Shown: positions 45,179 through 53,604, counted from the stretch's first letter. The stretch: 64,000 nt of DNA from Croceitalea dokdonensis DOKDO 023 (GCF_001306415.1 NZ_LDJX01000001.1:682001-746000); one strand, 5' to 3'. Numbers and translations are program-made. The notes: generated by a model from the sequence alone, not told the origin.

Positions 45179-46024
45179 TTAGCCTAACCTTGCCCTTGCA
45201 TTTAATTTACCAATTAGGTTTTTACTGGTTTGCGCACCAAAGGTTTTTTTTCGATACTTTGTGATAGGAATTATCCCTGAAACTGTATTTGTGACAAACA
45301 ACTCATCTGCCTTTTGAAGCTCAAATGGTGAAATGGAATCTACCATGACCTCCATACCCTCCAAACTTTCAAGGATGGCCAGCAATTCCTTGCGGACAAT
45401 GCCATTTAAACAACCATCCGATAGCGGAGGCGTTTTTATGGTTTTACCCTTGACCAAAAATAAATTTCCGTTTGTAGTTTCTACCACTTGCTTTTTGGCA
45501 TTCAGCAACAGGCAATTGTGGTAGCCATTCTCTTTTGCAAATACGGAGGCTACCACATTTAGAATTTTATTGGTAGTCTTTAAATTGGACAACATATCCG
45601 CATTGAGGTAATAATCTTTGAACAGCTCCACTTCATAAGCTTCCTCCGATAAAGTATAGAAGGGACTTTCCAAACCACCAACGGTAATAACATAGTCTAT
45701 CTCATTTTGCGCCGGACGGTAAAGTCCGCCGGGTTTTCTGAAGACTAAAAGTTTGGCTTTGGCCGGGCGCTCCGTTAATCCAGAGCTTTCAATAGTATCT
45801 AAAATGGAAGACTCCAAAAACTCCATGGTAAAATCCATAGGGATTTCCATCCGTAGGATACGCATACTGGACATGAGTCTAAAGTAGTGTTCTTCCCAAA
45901 AAAAAACCTTACCATGCACCACCCTGATGGTTTCAAAAAGACCATCTCCGTACTGCACTGCCCTATTGTTGGCATTTAAAAAATCAACATTGTCCTGTAG
46001 CAGTTTACCATTAAAATTTACCAT
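45179..46024 (-). CDS. class IV aminotransferase
   Basis: A 281-residue PLP enzyme of fold type IV (branched-chain/D-amino acid aminotransferase and aminodeoxychorismate lyase group). Seen: NNRAVQYGDGLFETIRV near residue 18, LKTTNKILNVVASVFAKENG with the likely PLP lysine near 150, ETTNGNLFLVKG near 185, and PPLSDGCLNGIVRKELL near 200. Substrate cannot be deduced. I start at the ATG 46024; an alternative start ten codons upstream would translate through a terminator-like hairpin. It lies downstream of a START-like gene on the same strand. Confidence 0.88.
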   Translation of the reverse strand: MVNFNGKLLQDNVDFLNANNRAVQYGDGLFETIRVVHGKVFFWEEHYFRLMSSMRILRMEIPMDFTMEFLESSILDTIESSGLTERPAKAKLLVFRKPGGLYRPAQNEIDYVITVGGLESPFYTLSEEAYEVELFKDYYLNADMLSNLKTTNKILNVVASVFAKENGYHNCLLLNAKKQVVETTNGNLFLVKGKTIKTPPLSDGCLNGIVRKELLAILESLEGMEVMVDSISPFELQKADELFVTNTVSGIIPITKYRKKTFGAQTSKNLIGKLNARARLG

Positions 46025-46052
46025 AAAAAAAGTCCCGATTTTTAACGGGACC
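46024..46052 (-). terminator. terminator-like hairpin touching the aminotransferase start codon
   Basis: On the minus strand, GGTCCCG and CGGGAC pair around an A-rich loop and are followed by seven T that run straight into the ATG at 46024. This could end transcription of the START-like gene or act as an attenuator for the aminotransferase. A TATCTTTG -7-like element lies just before it (46052-46059). Confidence 0.5.
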
Positions 46053-46078
46053 AAAGATACGTTATCAATGCTTTACAT

Positions 46079-46462
46079 CTATTTGGACCCCAACACTTGT
46101 TTAAGGTCTGATATTTGATTGTTCCAAAGCATCTTTGCCTCATCTACTTCATCTTCTTCCGCAAAGTCGCTAATGAACAAGGAAACATCTTTGGTGATTT
46201 CATCCACAATGATTTTCATCTCAAAGTAGGTGTCATCATCATTCTCCTCCCAGGCAAACCTCACAAAATCATCACTCTTACGTTTAAGAAGTTTGGCACT
46301 CTCCTCTGCACCATCCCAGATAAAAATAAAAATTTCCCCTCTGGAGTTCACGTTGTCCGCAAACCATTCTGAAAGACCGGAAGGGGTAGATATGTAGTTA
46401 TAGAGCAATTGTGGTGATGATTGTATCACATACTCTATCTCAAATTTGATTTTCTCGCTCAT
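46079..46462 (-). CDS. START-like (AHSA1) domain protein
   Basis: A 127-residue START/AHSA1-fold protein: FEIEYVIQSSPQLLYNYIST at the start, GLSEWFADNVNSRGEIFIF near 30, and a C-terminal acidic helix (DEVDEAKMLWNNQISDLKQ). It is a Bacteroidota family seen in most Flavobacteriia, ligand unknown. It stops 55 bases before the aminotransferase start. Confidence 0.85.
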   Translation of the reverse strand: MSEKIKFEIEYVIQSSPQLLYNYISTPSGLSEWFADNVNSRGEIFIFIWDGAEESAKLLKRKSDDFVRFAWEENDDDTYFEMKIIVDEITKDVSLFISDFAEEDEVDEAKMLWNNQISDLKQVLGSK

Positions 46463-46544
46463 GTTTCAATATTAACCAATACTAATGGCATACAAGTTGG
46501 AAATATAAAAAATTTAATACCAATACATAAATTATTTGTGAATT

Positions 46545-46575
46545 TTGATTCAGCAAAAAAATACGTTTATATTTG
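46545..46575 (+). promoter_or_regulatory. consensus promoter of the tRNA gene
   Basis: TTG (46545-46547) and TATATTTG (46568-46575) are 20 bases apart, and the tRNA starts 20 bases after the -7 element. Confidence 0.75.
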
Positions 46576-46595
46576 CAGCCGCTTAGGAGCAACTT

Positions 46596-46669
46596 GGCGA
46601 GGTAGCTCAGCTGGTTAGAGCGTCGGATTCATAACCCGGAGGCCGAGGGTTCAAGTCCCTCTCTCGCTA
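46596..46669 (+). tRNA. tRNA-Met (CAT)
   Basis: A 74-nt cloverleaf: acceptor GGCGAGG pairing with the 3' TCTCGCT (G-U allowed), D-arm GCTCAGCTGGTTAGAGC, anticodon stem/loop CGGATTCATAACCCG with anticodon CAT, and a perfect T-arm GAGGG-TTCAAGT-CCCTC. The 3' CCA is not encoded. A CAT anticodon can also denote tRNA-Ile2 or initiator; the weak first pair leaves that open, though the D-loop and overall form resemble elongator Met. Confidence 0.9.
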
Positions 46670-46674
46670 CAACT

Positions 46675-46724
46675 AATCCGTTGAAATTGAATGATTTACA
46701 TTCAGTATCAACGGATTTTTTTTT
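46675..46724 (+). terminator. intrinsic terminator after tRNA-Met
   Basis: AATCCGTTGA (46675-46684) pairs with TCAACGGATT (46708-46717) and is followed by a run of T, 5 bases after the tRNA. Confidence 0.75.
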
Positions 46725-46980
46725 GAAGCTCACGGTATACGGTAGCGTATGCGGTTACTAATTAAATCATATAAAATACTGTTATTCTGTACTTTAAAAA
46801 TCTAAAACCGTCGGGTTTATAATATTTAAGCTAAATCTAAATTTACTATTATTTACTATTCTGTAAATGAGGAAGGGGTTAAGCGTCTTTTTAGTACCAA
46901 ATAGTCACCCAAACGTAAACACTTTATGTGATATTAGTGATATCAAATGGGTTCCTTAAACACAAAAAGGCAATGATTCC
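46725..46980. other. gene-free junction region
   Basis: About 250 AT-rich bases between the tRNA-Met terminator and the tRNA-Pro remnant, with no supported frame on either strand. It separates the core-like region from the accessory region. Confidence 0.5.
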
Positions 46981-47010
46981 AAAAAAATCCAACCCTTTAA
47001 TGATTGGATT
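46981..47010 (-). terminator. minus-strand terminator following the tRNA-Pro remnant
   Basis: On the minus strand AATCCAA (47004-47010) pairs with TTGGATT (46986-46992), followed by seven T. It lies just behind the tRNA 3' remnant, as the native terminator of a tRNA gene would. Confidence 0.7.
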
Positions 47011-47013
47011 TTC

Positions 47014-47038
47014 TCGGTCGGGGTGGCAGAATTGCAAC
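47014..47038 (-). pseudogene. 3' remnant of a tRNA-Pro gene, probable att scar
   Basis: The minus-strand sequence GTTGCAATTCTGCCACCCC continuing GACCGAGA matches the T-loop, T-stem 3' strand and acceptor 3' end of a typical tRNA-Pro (remembered Flavobacteriia form ...GGTTCGAATCCTGCCACCCCGAC), about 20 of 24 positions. The 5' T-stem strand and everything upstream are missing, so no tRNA can form. It sits exactly where base composition and gene content change, fitting an integration site. Confidence 0.5.
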
Positions 47039-47065
47039 TTTTCATTATAATTAATTATATATCAA

Positions 47066-47176
47066 TCATTTATACAGAATCCTAATTTTATCTGCTTCTT
47101 TAGGTTGTGTATAAGCGAATGCTACAATCAACAACAATAGCAGACTTAAACACCTTTTTTTATAGTTCATTATCAT
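47066..47176 (-). pseudogene. truncated secreted-protein start
   Basis: A 36-codon frame (MIMNYKKRCLSLLLLLIVAF...) consisting of a clear signal peptide with cleavage near AYTQ and only about a dozen further residues before a stop. It looks like the 5' end of a secreted-protein gene cut off near the island boundary. It begins just after the cupin gene stop. Confidence 0.4.
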
Positions 47177-47177
47177 A

Positions 47178-47534
47178 CTAGATTTGATTTTTAATAGGCT
47201 TAGTAATTTCATTAACAACCTCTCCTGTATGCAATGTTGATTTATTTTCAATAAGCATTATATGGCATTCGTTTTTAGAACTTACCTTATGACTGATTCC
47301 CTTTTTCACAATAAACAAGTCTCCCTTTTTCATGGTAAACGGTTCTTGATTTTCTATTTCAAACAGAAGCGCTCCTTTGATAATAAGAAATAATTCATCT
47401 TCATTTTTATGATGATGCCAAGGAACTTTATTACCCTGTATTTTCACCAGTTTTATAAAAACATCATTTACTTCACCAATTATTTTTGGAGCATAGTAGT
47501 CATTAATGGTGTTTAGTTGTTCGGTTATATTCAT
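47178..47534 (-). CDS. cupin domain protein
   Basis: A 118-residue single cupin. Motif 1 is VPWHHHKNEDELFLIIKG (metal His/Glu set), motif 2 is KKGDLFIVKKGISHKVSSKN. Small cupins of this kind include mannose-6-phosphate isomerase-like and dioxygenase-like proteins; the substrate is not evident. It is the first complete gene of the AT-rich island, on the minus strand like all others there. Confidence 0.88.
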   Translation of the reverse strand: MNITEQLNTINDYYAPKIIGEVNDVFIKLVKIQGNKVPWHHHKNEDELFLIIKGALLFEIENQEPFTMKKGDLFIVKKGISHKVSSKNECHIMLIENKSTLHTGEVVNEITKPIKNQI

Positions 47535-47735
47535 CTCAAAATTTGATTATAATAATAGTACTCTATTCTTTGATTATCATGAATATCCACAAGCTCAATA
47601 TCAGATAGTAAAATCCCGAAATAAATAGGGTGCCAATAATTTTACTTATGTCTACTATAATGAAATATTGTTCTATTGCATTTTATAGTAAGCCCGCAAA
47701 TTAAATAGATTGTATCTCAAAGTTTTATGGCGTTT

Positions 47736-48647
47736 TTAATTGCAATCAGCATTTAGCTCTTGATAATCTGATTTAGAAATCTGTGGTATACTTTGTCCAT
47801 CAAGAACTTTAATGCATGACAGATTTGGATTTCTATCTACTTTTAAATCAATAAGGTTTTGATTAAAACTCACGTTTAACCTATCCAGTGAATTACTGGT
47901 GATATAAAGATGCGTTAAATCATTATTTTCTAAGAGATTAATAGTTTGCAGCTCATTATCAGAAACCAGTAATGTTTCTAACTTTTTATTTGAAATCACC
48001 TCTAAACTTTGCAATTTATTTGATGTTAAAAGTAGGTTTTTTAGATTTGGATCTGAACTAATGTCGAGTGAATACAAATCATTATTACTCATATGTAAAA
48101 CCTCTAACGACTCGCTAGAAATACTAAAAGTTTCAAAATAATTCCAAGACAAATCCAAGTCTTTTAATTCACCTAATTCTGATAATCCAACTACTGAATT
48201 CATTTCATTAGCAGTCAAATCAAGTAAAACTAGTTTACTGTTGTTGCTAATATCAATACTTAACAATTTATTACCCGCAAGATTTAACGTATCCAAATTT
48301 AAATTATCACTTAAATCAATTTGTGCTATATCATGCTGGGTGGCAATTAATTTCCTTAAACTAGTGAAGCCTTCTATTCCTGTTAAATCAGTAATAGCTC
48401 CATAATCTAGATTGCTTAAATCAAGGGTAGCTATTCCTTCAGCATCACTGCTTAGCATTTGCTGATTTATAATACCATCAGAATCTACACCTGTTTTTAT
48501 AAGTATCGCTTCAAAACTTGAATCGGGTATGCTTACATAAGCACGATTAAAACCTGCAATATTATCACCATTTGAGCATGAAACTGTACTACCCATCAAT
48601 ACTATTATGCAAAAATATGTTAGTGAAATTTGGTTGGCTTTTTTCAT
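47736..48647 (-). CDS. leucine-rich repeat lipoprotein
   Basis: A 303-residue lipoprotein (leader ending VSC, Cys at about 24) made mainly of about 21-22-residue leucine-rich repeats, e.g. LNLDTLNLAGNKLLSIDIS, SKLVLLDLTANEMNSVVGLS, PNLKNLLLTSNKLQSLEVIS. A typical Bacteroidota cap (YVSIPDSSFEAILIKTGVDS) precedes the repeats. It is probably surface-exposed and binds protein. It ends in a short cysteine-containing tail and lies one base downstream of the DJ-1 gene, so the two are likely co-transcribed. Confidence 0.88.
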   Translation of the reverse strand: MKKANQISLTYFCIIVLMGSTVSCSNGDNIAGFNRAYVSIPDSSFEAILIKTGVDSDGIINQQMLSSDAEGIATLDLSNLDYGAITDLTGIEGFTSLRKLIATQHDIAQIDLSDNLNLDTLNLAGNKLLSIDISNNSKLVLLDLTANEMNSVVGLSELGELKDLDLSWNYFETFSISSESLEVLHMSNNDLYSLDISSDPNLKNLLLTSNKLQSLEVISNKKLETLLVSDNELQTINLLENNDLTHLYITSNSLDRLNVSFNQNLIDLKVDRNPNLSCIKVLDGQSIPQISKSDYQELNADCN

Positions 48648-48648
48648 T

Positions 48649-49773
48649 TTATTGACTGATTTCTCGATTATTTAAATTTTCGATTATTTTTAATGCTACA
48701 TCTTTAGATGATAAATAATTTTGACCTGTAATTACATTTCCTTGTACCTCTACATGTACCGAGTTTCTAGGAGAATATTTAAATATTCCACCTCTTTCTT
48801 CTATGGTCTTTTGAATTAAAAAAGGGAATTGCTTAAAATATTCGGCACCCTCTTTTTCATAAGCTTCTGGGTATCCACTAATTATTTTATTATTTACCAA
48901 GTACTTCCCATCTTTTGTTTTTAAATCAACAATACCAGCCGTTCCATGACATACTGAAGAGACAATACCATTATATTCTTCAAAAATGGTCATTGTTATT
49001 TTTTGAATTTCTTTATTCTTAGGCACATCATACATTGCACTTCCACCTCCGATATAATGAACCGCTTTATAATCTTTTGCAATAATTTCTTTAGGCTTTT
49101 TGGTGTGTTTTAAAGCATACATAAAGTATTCACTGTAAAGCAGTTTTTTTTGGAGTGCGTCAGATGTATTAATATAAGCTAGTGGAATACTACCTCCATA
49201 TGGACTAACGAAGTCCACAGTAAACCCTTCCTTTTTAAACGTATCATAAGCATTAACAATTTCAGAGAAGCTATTACCCGTTGGAAGTTTAGATGTTCCA
49301 TGGAATGAGGCATTGGATACTATAAATAATATTTTATCACCATTTTGGTTACTTTTTTCACTGCTAGCAGTTTTGCTAATAATTTTCCACTCGTTTTCAA
49401 TTTTTTTTAAAAGAAACAAATCAATGTATCTTAAACCACTCTTAGGGATAATAATTTCTGCTTTTGCAGTAGCAACACCTTCAAAGTTGTCAATCGATAA
49501 AATGTTACCTATTCTTCCCGTAAATTCTCCTTCTTTTTTATTTTTATATCAACTTGCATATTCTTTGACAGGAACGGTCCAAAGTGTTTTGTTACTTTTT
49601 TCTAAATACAGGTTTGCATTGGTATAAAATGCTTTTTCAATAAGTGCAGATTTATTGTAAGAAGTACCATTTATATAATTTAAAAGCGTGTTTTCTATTT
49701 TAGATACTTCCGTTTGTGCAAAAACTGAAGCGTTTAACATTAGGAATCCGATGAATAAAAGAAAATGTTTCAT
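48649..49773 (-). pseudogene. NTF2-like/DJ-1-PfpI fusion interrupted by an in-frame TGA
   Basis: Read as one frame, this is a 375-codon secreted protein: signal peptide MKHFLLFIGFLMLNASVFAQ, an NTF2-like (SnoaL/DUF4440-type) domain, then a DJ-1/PfpI domain with nucleophile motif SSVCHGTAGI. A single in-frame TGA at 49549-49551 splits it after ...VKEYAS; the sequence continues without other damage (YKNKKEGEFTGRIGN...). A Trp would be usual there, so TGG to TGA is likely. Internal start candidates downstream (ATG at 49419) give only the DJ-1 domain without a signal peptide. The N-terminal piece is 49549-49773. Confidence 0.8.
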
Positions 49774-49885
49774 ACGTATTTTTAGTATTGTTAATTAAAT
49801 GGATTCAAAAATTAAGGCTTGTCTATAGTCTCAAACAAATTCTGCTCCTTCTCTATAAAATACCATTCTTGTTTCCATTTCTTTT

Positions 49886-50836
49886 TTAACCATTAAATTT
49901 TGCCAACCATTTTAAAATCGATTCATTTGTTTCATGTGGTAACTCTTGTTGAATGTGATGGCCACACTCTAGACAAATCACATCCAGATTCGGAACAAAA
50001 TCCTGTAGCCTTTCAAATTTTGGAATCATATCTAGATTACCATAGATCATAAGTGTAGGCTGTTTGATGATTGGGTCTATATCTGCTAATACGTGCCAGT
50101 TTCGGTCAAGGTTTCTATACCAATTAATAGCGCCATTAAACCCAGAATTTTTAAAGGCCGTTACAAATACAGACAAATCAACGTCGTTCATAATAGGCTC
50201 ACCAAAAGGCTTTTCCGCTTTTGCAAGATTCATCATTAACATTCCTGGTTCTGGTGGTGCAAGAGGCACATTCTTACGAAATAAATTACGAAGAAAGTTT
50301 TCTGCATGATTCTCTAACACAGCATCTGCTACTCCTGGTTTTTTATTAAAATGAACAAAATAGAAATCTTCACCAAAAATCTCTTCCATAAACTGAATCC
50401 ATGGTTTTTCACCTCGTTCTTGATAAGGTAATGCAAGATTTAGTATTTTATTGACACGCTCTGGATGCAAGAGTGCAAGGTTCCAAACTACATTTGCGCC
50501 CCAATCATGCCCCACAAAAACAGCATCTCTGTAGTTGTAATAATCAAGTAAGGCCACTAAATCATCTGTTAAATGGGTTATATCATATGCCGTTACTTCT
50601 TTAGGGCGCGATGAATTGCCATATCCTCTTTGATTTGGAACAATGACATGATAACCAGCTTTAGCAAGCGCTGGTATTTGATAACGCCAAGAAAAGGCAT
50701 GTTCGGGAAAGCCATGACAGAGTACAATTGGATTGCCAATATTTTCTTTACCCGCTTCAAATACTTCTAACTCAATTCCATTTATTGAAATTATATTGGA
50801 TTTGGGAAATTTTAAAGATTTAATTTCTTGTATCAT
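49886..50836 (-). CDS. alpha/beta hydrolase, epoxide hydrolase type
   Basis: A 316-residue alpha/beta hydrolase close to epoxide hydrolases and haloalkane dehalogenases: oxyanion region LCHGFPEHAFSWRYQIPALA near residue 40, nucleophile elbow VGHDWGANVVW with Asp (not Ser) near 112, and LECGHHIQQELPHETN with the catalytic His near 290. It would open epoxides via an aspartyl ester. The ATG at 50836 lies one base after the stop of the upstream hydrolase, so the pair is translationally coupled; a longer start 7 codons earlier overlaps that gene. Confidence 0.9.
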   Translation of the reverse strand: MIQEIKSLKFPKSNIISINGIELEVFEAGKENIGNPIVLCHGFPEHAFSWRYQIPALAKAGYHVIVPNQRGYGNSSRPKEVTAYDITHLTDDLVALLDYYNYRDAVFVGHDWGANVVWNLALLHPERVNKILNLALPYQERGEKPWIQFMEEIFGEDFYFVHFNKKPGVADAVLENHAENFLRNLFRKNVPLAPPEPGMLMMNLAKAEKPFGEPIMNDVDLSVFVTAFKNSGFNGAINWYRNLDRNWHVLADIDPIIKQPTLMIYGNLDMIPKFERLQDFVPNLDVICLECGHHIQQELPHETNESILKWLAKFNG

Positions 50837-50837
50837 T

Positions 50838-51698
50838 TCAGTGCCTGTTTTTATCAATAATTAAATCTTCTATTTTTTTAAAATCCTTTGAATTTGGTAC
50901 GTGTTTAGCATCTTCAATCAAAACAACTTCTTCTATAGAAGAAAATATTCGTTTTGCTCTTTTAATCATTTTTTTTCCGGGAAACATGATATCCTTTTCA
51001 CAGGCAAAAATGGTAATCGGTGTTTTTATTCTATTTGCATCATTTTTAGATAGTATTGGTAAAGGAGAAAAATCCATATTGCAGTGTTGAAACGTAGAAG
51101 ACATAAACTCTAATGCAAAATCATCGTATTCAGAAAAAAGTACGTTCATTACCTTTTTAATGTGCTTTTGATTGTTAGTTTTTATAAACTTTTTTAATGG
51201 TAGGAACATTTTAAACAAACCTACAAGAGGATTACCATTAACAATATAGACTGGTGCAATTAAGAATACCTGTTTTATAGTCGTTTCATTAAACACTAGT
51301 GCTTTTAAGCTAATGAAACCTCCAAAGGAAAAGCCTACCAGGGTCACGTCTTTCAGTCTTAGTTTTATGATTACTTCAATAAGCCATTTTCCATAATCTA
51401 AAGATTTCATGTCTAATCGATTCTCTGCACTTTTATTGGGTTGTGCTAACACATCTACTGCATAGACACAATATTTTGAAGCTAGATTGGGGAAAGAATC
51501 TAAAATTTGTGGTGCACAACCTCCTGTGCCGTGAATCAGTACTAATGGAGGGTTTTTAGTGTCGCCAGTAATGATAACATTAGTGACTCCAAACTTTGTT
51601 TCTATAAATTTTTCTGAATATTCAATATTCAGCTCATTCAACTTTTGATTGTAAAGGGATAAGATTTTTTCTTTTCCTTCTTTTGATTTGAAAAACAT
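50838..51698 (-). CDS. alpha/beta hydrolase
   Basis: A 286-residue alpha/beta hydrolase: LVLIHGTGGCAPQ near residue 52 and nucleophile elbow LVGFSFGGFISL (Ser) near 117, with C-terminal FACEKDIMFP and DAKHVPN holding the Asp and His. No signal peptide. It is immediately followed by the epoxide hydrolase-like gene. Its first codons and leader are duplicated at 53493-53546, and a 20-bp direct repeat array lies upstream (51861-51940). Confidence 0.88.
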   Translation of the reverse strand: MFFKSKEGKEKILSLYNQKLNELNIEYSEKFIETKFGVTNVIITGDTKNPPLVLIHGTGGCAPQILDSFPNLASKYCVYAVDVLAQPNKSAENRLDMKSLDYGKWLIEVIIKLRLKDVTLVGFSFGGFISLKALVFNETTIKQVFLIAPVYIVNGNPLVGLFKMFLPLKKFIKTNNQKHIKKVMNVLFSEYDDFALEFMSSTFQHCNMDFSPLPILSKNDANRIKTPITIFACEKDIMFPGKKMIKRAKRIFSSIEEVVLIEDAKHVPNSKDFKKIEDLIIDKNRH

Positions 51699-51717
51699 GT
51701 ACTGTTCGTTTTTTGAT
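51664..51717. repeat. start region duplicated at 53493-53546
   Basis: 54 bases spanning the hydrolase start codon and leader match 53493-53546 except for a short cluster of changes around the ATG. Seen directly. Confidence 0.75.
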
Positions 51718-51860
51718 TGATGATTATGATTGATGATTATGATTGATGTATTTTGAATGTTATGACGAGCGATGATAGGTATTTGTTACACTTTAATTTT
51801 TATTATTAATAGCTCAATTTTTGTTTCTACAAATATCTATCAAGAAGCAATATGCTTCTA

Positions 51861-51940
51861 ACCACTTATGAAGCCTTATGTATAAAGTTTGATGATAGAT
51901 TGAAAATTATGACGCAGTTCTATAAATTATGATGCAAACA
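51861..51940. repeat. 20-bp direct repeat array, copy A
   Basis: Four units start at 51861, 51881, 51901 and 51921 with exactly 20-base spacing. The clearest are TGAAAATTATGACGCA and TATAAATTATGATGCA; the first two are more divergent (CTTATGAAGCC, AAGTTTGATGA). It lies 160-240 bases upstream of the hydrolase pair in an otherwise empty stretch (51699-52000). A homologous array occurs at 59262-59363. Confidence 0.7.
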
Positions 51941-52000
51941 AGCCTTTCTATTAAATCTTATTTTAATTTTTCTGATTTCATATACATTTTTACCAGTAGT

Positions 52001-53434
52001 TTATTTTTCAATGATTAAGTTTTCCAAATACCTCAGAGCAGTAGCTATTAAATTCTTTCGATTTTTTGCCTTTTCATTAAAAGAATCCAAAGTCGCTCTG
52101 TCCAATTTTCGCCCCTTCACAAAAACATAGGTGGGTTTTTTAAGCGAAGACAACTTAAAAAGCGGGTTTTCATCCACTAATAACAAATTAGCAATCTTGC
52201 CCTCTTCAATAGTTCCAAGTTGATTCATCATTGAATGCGTTCGAGAAGCATTGACAGTAGCTGTTTTCAACACTTCATAATTAGAAAGGCCAGCTTCTTT
52301 GTAAAAGGCCAGTTCTGTATGAATTGAAAACCCTGGAAGCGTAACTCCAATACCACCATCAGTGCCACAAATTATAGGTACTCCAGCTTCATGCAGTTTA
52401 TTAACGATGTTCATGTGAAAATCATGCTGTTTTTTTATCCGCTCAACGGTCGTAGGATCTTCTTGCTTGGCATTATACCAACGCTCAAATTGTCTTTTGC
52501 TATCATCCATTTTAATGAGTGGATTCATATACTTCAATGATTCTGAATCTAAAATGTCATCATCCATCATCATTTGATAAATATTATGAAACACCGTAAG
52601 TGTAGGACTATAACTTGTATGTTTAGACGCGGAAATAGAATCAATAACAGCCTGAAGCTTAAGGGTATCTAAATCAAACTGCAAAGGTTGCTGCACAATT
52701 TCTTCAGCATGTTCAATGGATTTGATTTGTGGGTTTAAATGATATGAAAATGGTACTTTTTGAGAAGGGTGAGCAACAATGTCCATTTCAGAAATCTTGG
52801 CTTGTTCAATCACTGCATCAAAAACTTCCTTATCCAATCCATAATACGTTTTGATGAAATCGTAACCTCTGTCTTTATATTCTACAACCTTGTCTTTAGC
52901 TTCACTCGGATTACTTAGATTTAAATTGTCATCACCAATGAATTCAGAGCCTGTTAGTTTTGGTCCTGTTGTAAAAAACGATGGTGAAAAAATATTTTCT
53001 TCCATTACATCTTCTTTAATTCTTAAATGCATTGGCATACCCCAAAGATTTCTAACTGCTGTTACACCGTTGGATAGGTAGAGTCCGAGTTCATATCTAT
53101 CCCACACATGCACATGCATATCTATAAGTCCTGGTGTTAGGTATTTGTTCTTTGCATTAATAATTTCAATCCCTTTGACCTCAATAGTGTCTGCAATCTT
53201 TTCAATAACTCCTTTTTTTATATACACCATTTTATCAACTAAAACAGTGTCCTGATTCATTGGGATGACATTGACTTTTTTTATCAGGTAAGAATTATTA
53301 GATGCAGTTTCATTCTTATTAATCTCAAGGTAATTTGTTCCTGATGAATCAACCCAAAGTGTAATGATTCCTATTAGCACAAGCAGGCCAATGAGAGCGA
53401 ATACAATTTTTAAAAGTCGTTTTACTATTTTCAT
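52001..53434 (-). CDS. membrane-anchored amidohydrolase (imidazolonepropionase-like)
   Basis: A 477-residue amidohydrolase superfamily member with an N-terminal membrane anchor (IVFALIGLLVLIGIITLWV). Metal motifs: GLIDMHVHVW (HxH) near residue 105, DFIKTYYG near 190 (likely carbamylated Lys), VAHPSQ and SIEHAEE (His ligands), and CGTDGGIG with the catalytic Asp. Probably acts in the periplasm on a cyclic amide or dipeptide-like substrate. A paralogue lies at 60069-61628. An ATG six codons upstream (53452) is an alternative start. Confidence 0.88.
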   Translation of the reverse strand: MKIVKRLLKIVFALIGLLVLIGIITLWVDSSGTNYLEINKNETASNNSYLIKKVNVIPMNQDTVLVDKMVYIKKGVIEKIADTIEVKGIEIINAKNKYLTPGLIDMHVHVWDRYELGLYLSNGVTAVRNLWGMPMHLRIKEDVMEENIFSPSFFTTGPKLTGSEFIGDDNLNLSNPSEAKDKVVEYKDRGYDFIKTYYGLDKEVFDAVIEQAKISEMDIVAHPSQKVPFSYHLNPQIKSIEHAEEIVQQPLQFDLDTLKLQAVIDSISASKHTSYSPTLTVFHNIYQMMMDDDILDSESLKYMNPLIKMDDSKRQFERWYNAKQEDPTTVERIKKQHDFHMNIVNKLHEAGVPIICGTDGGIGVTLPGFSIHTELAFYKEAGLSNYEVLKTATVNASRTHSMMNQLGTIEEGKIANLLLVDENPLFKLSSLKKPTYVFVKGRKLDRATLDSFNEKAKNRKNLIATALRYLENLIIEK

Positions 53435-53492
53435 TTGGTTAAATTTAAACATCAGATTATATCAGTCAGAAATAAGTGGTAGTTGTGGTTAT

Positions 53493-53546
53493 ATTTTTTC
53501 TTTTCCTTCTTTTGATTTGACAAAAATACACTGTTCGTTTTTTGAT
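53493..53546. repeat. dead copy of the hydrolase start region
   Basis: Matches 51664-51717 over 54 bases. The position of the hydrolase ATG is changed to ATT here, and the copy is followed by unrelated sequence, so it encodes nothing. It now forms the leader of the amidohydrolase gene. Confidence 0.7.
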
Positions 53547-53547
53547 G

Positions 53548-53573
53548 CTTCGACTGGGCTCAGCACGAGTTGA
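53548..53573. repeat. fragment of a flavobacterial interspersed repeat
   Basis: CTTCGACTGGGCTCAGCACG resembles the CTTCGACT(CC)GCTCAG core of intergenic repeats that I recall from many Flavobacteriaceae genomes. It adjoins the duplicated segment, suggesting the repeat took part in the rearrangement. Confidence 0.4.
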
Positions 53574-53604
53574 TGATTTATAAATTGGGAAAATCCATAG
53601 CGAG

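Noticed and set aside
46596-46669. tRNA-Met as the island attachment site
   Set aside because: The gene and its own terminator are intact and point towards the island with no repeated 3' end seen; the tRNA-Pro remnant fits better.
49549-49551. Selenocysteine codon in the NTF2-like/DJ-1 gene
   Set aside because: No selenocysteine machinery or obvious downstream stem-loop was seen, and the position fits Trp rather than a catalytic Cys.
51861-51940. Short CRISPR-like array
   Set aside because: Units are only 20 bases long, contiguous and degenerate, with no spacers and no cas genes nearby.
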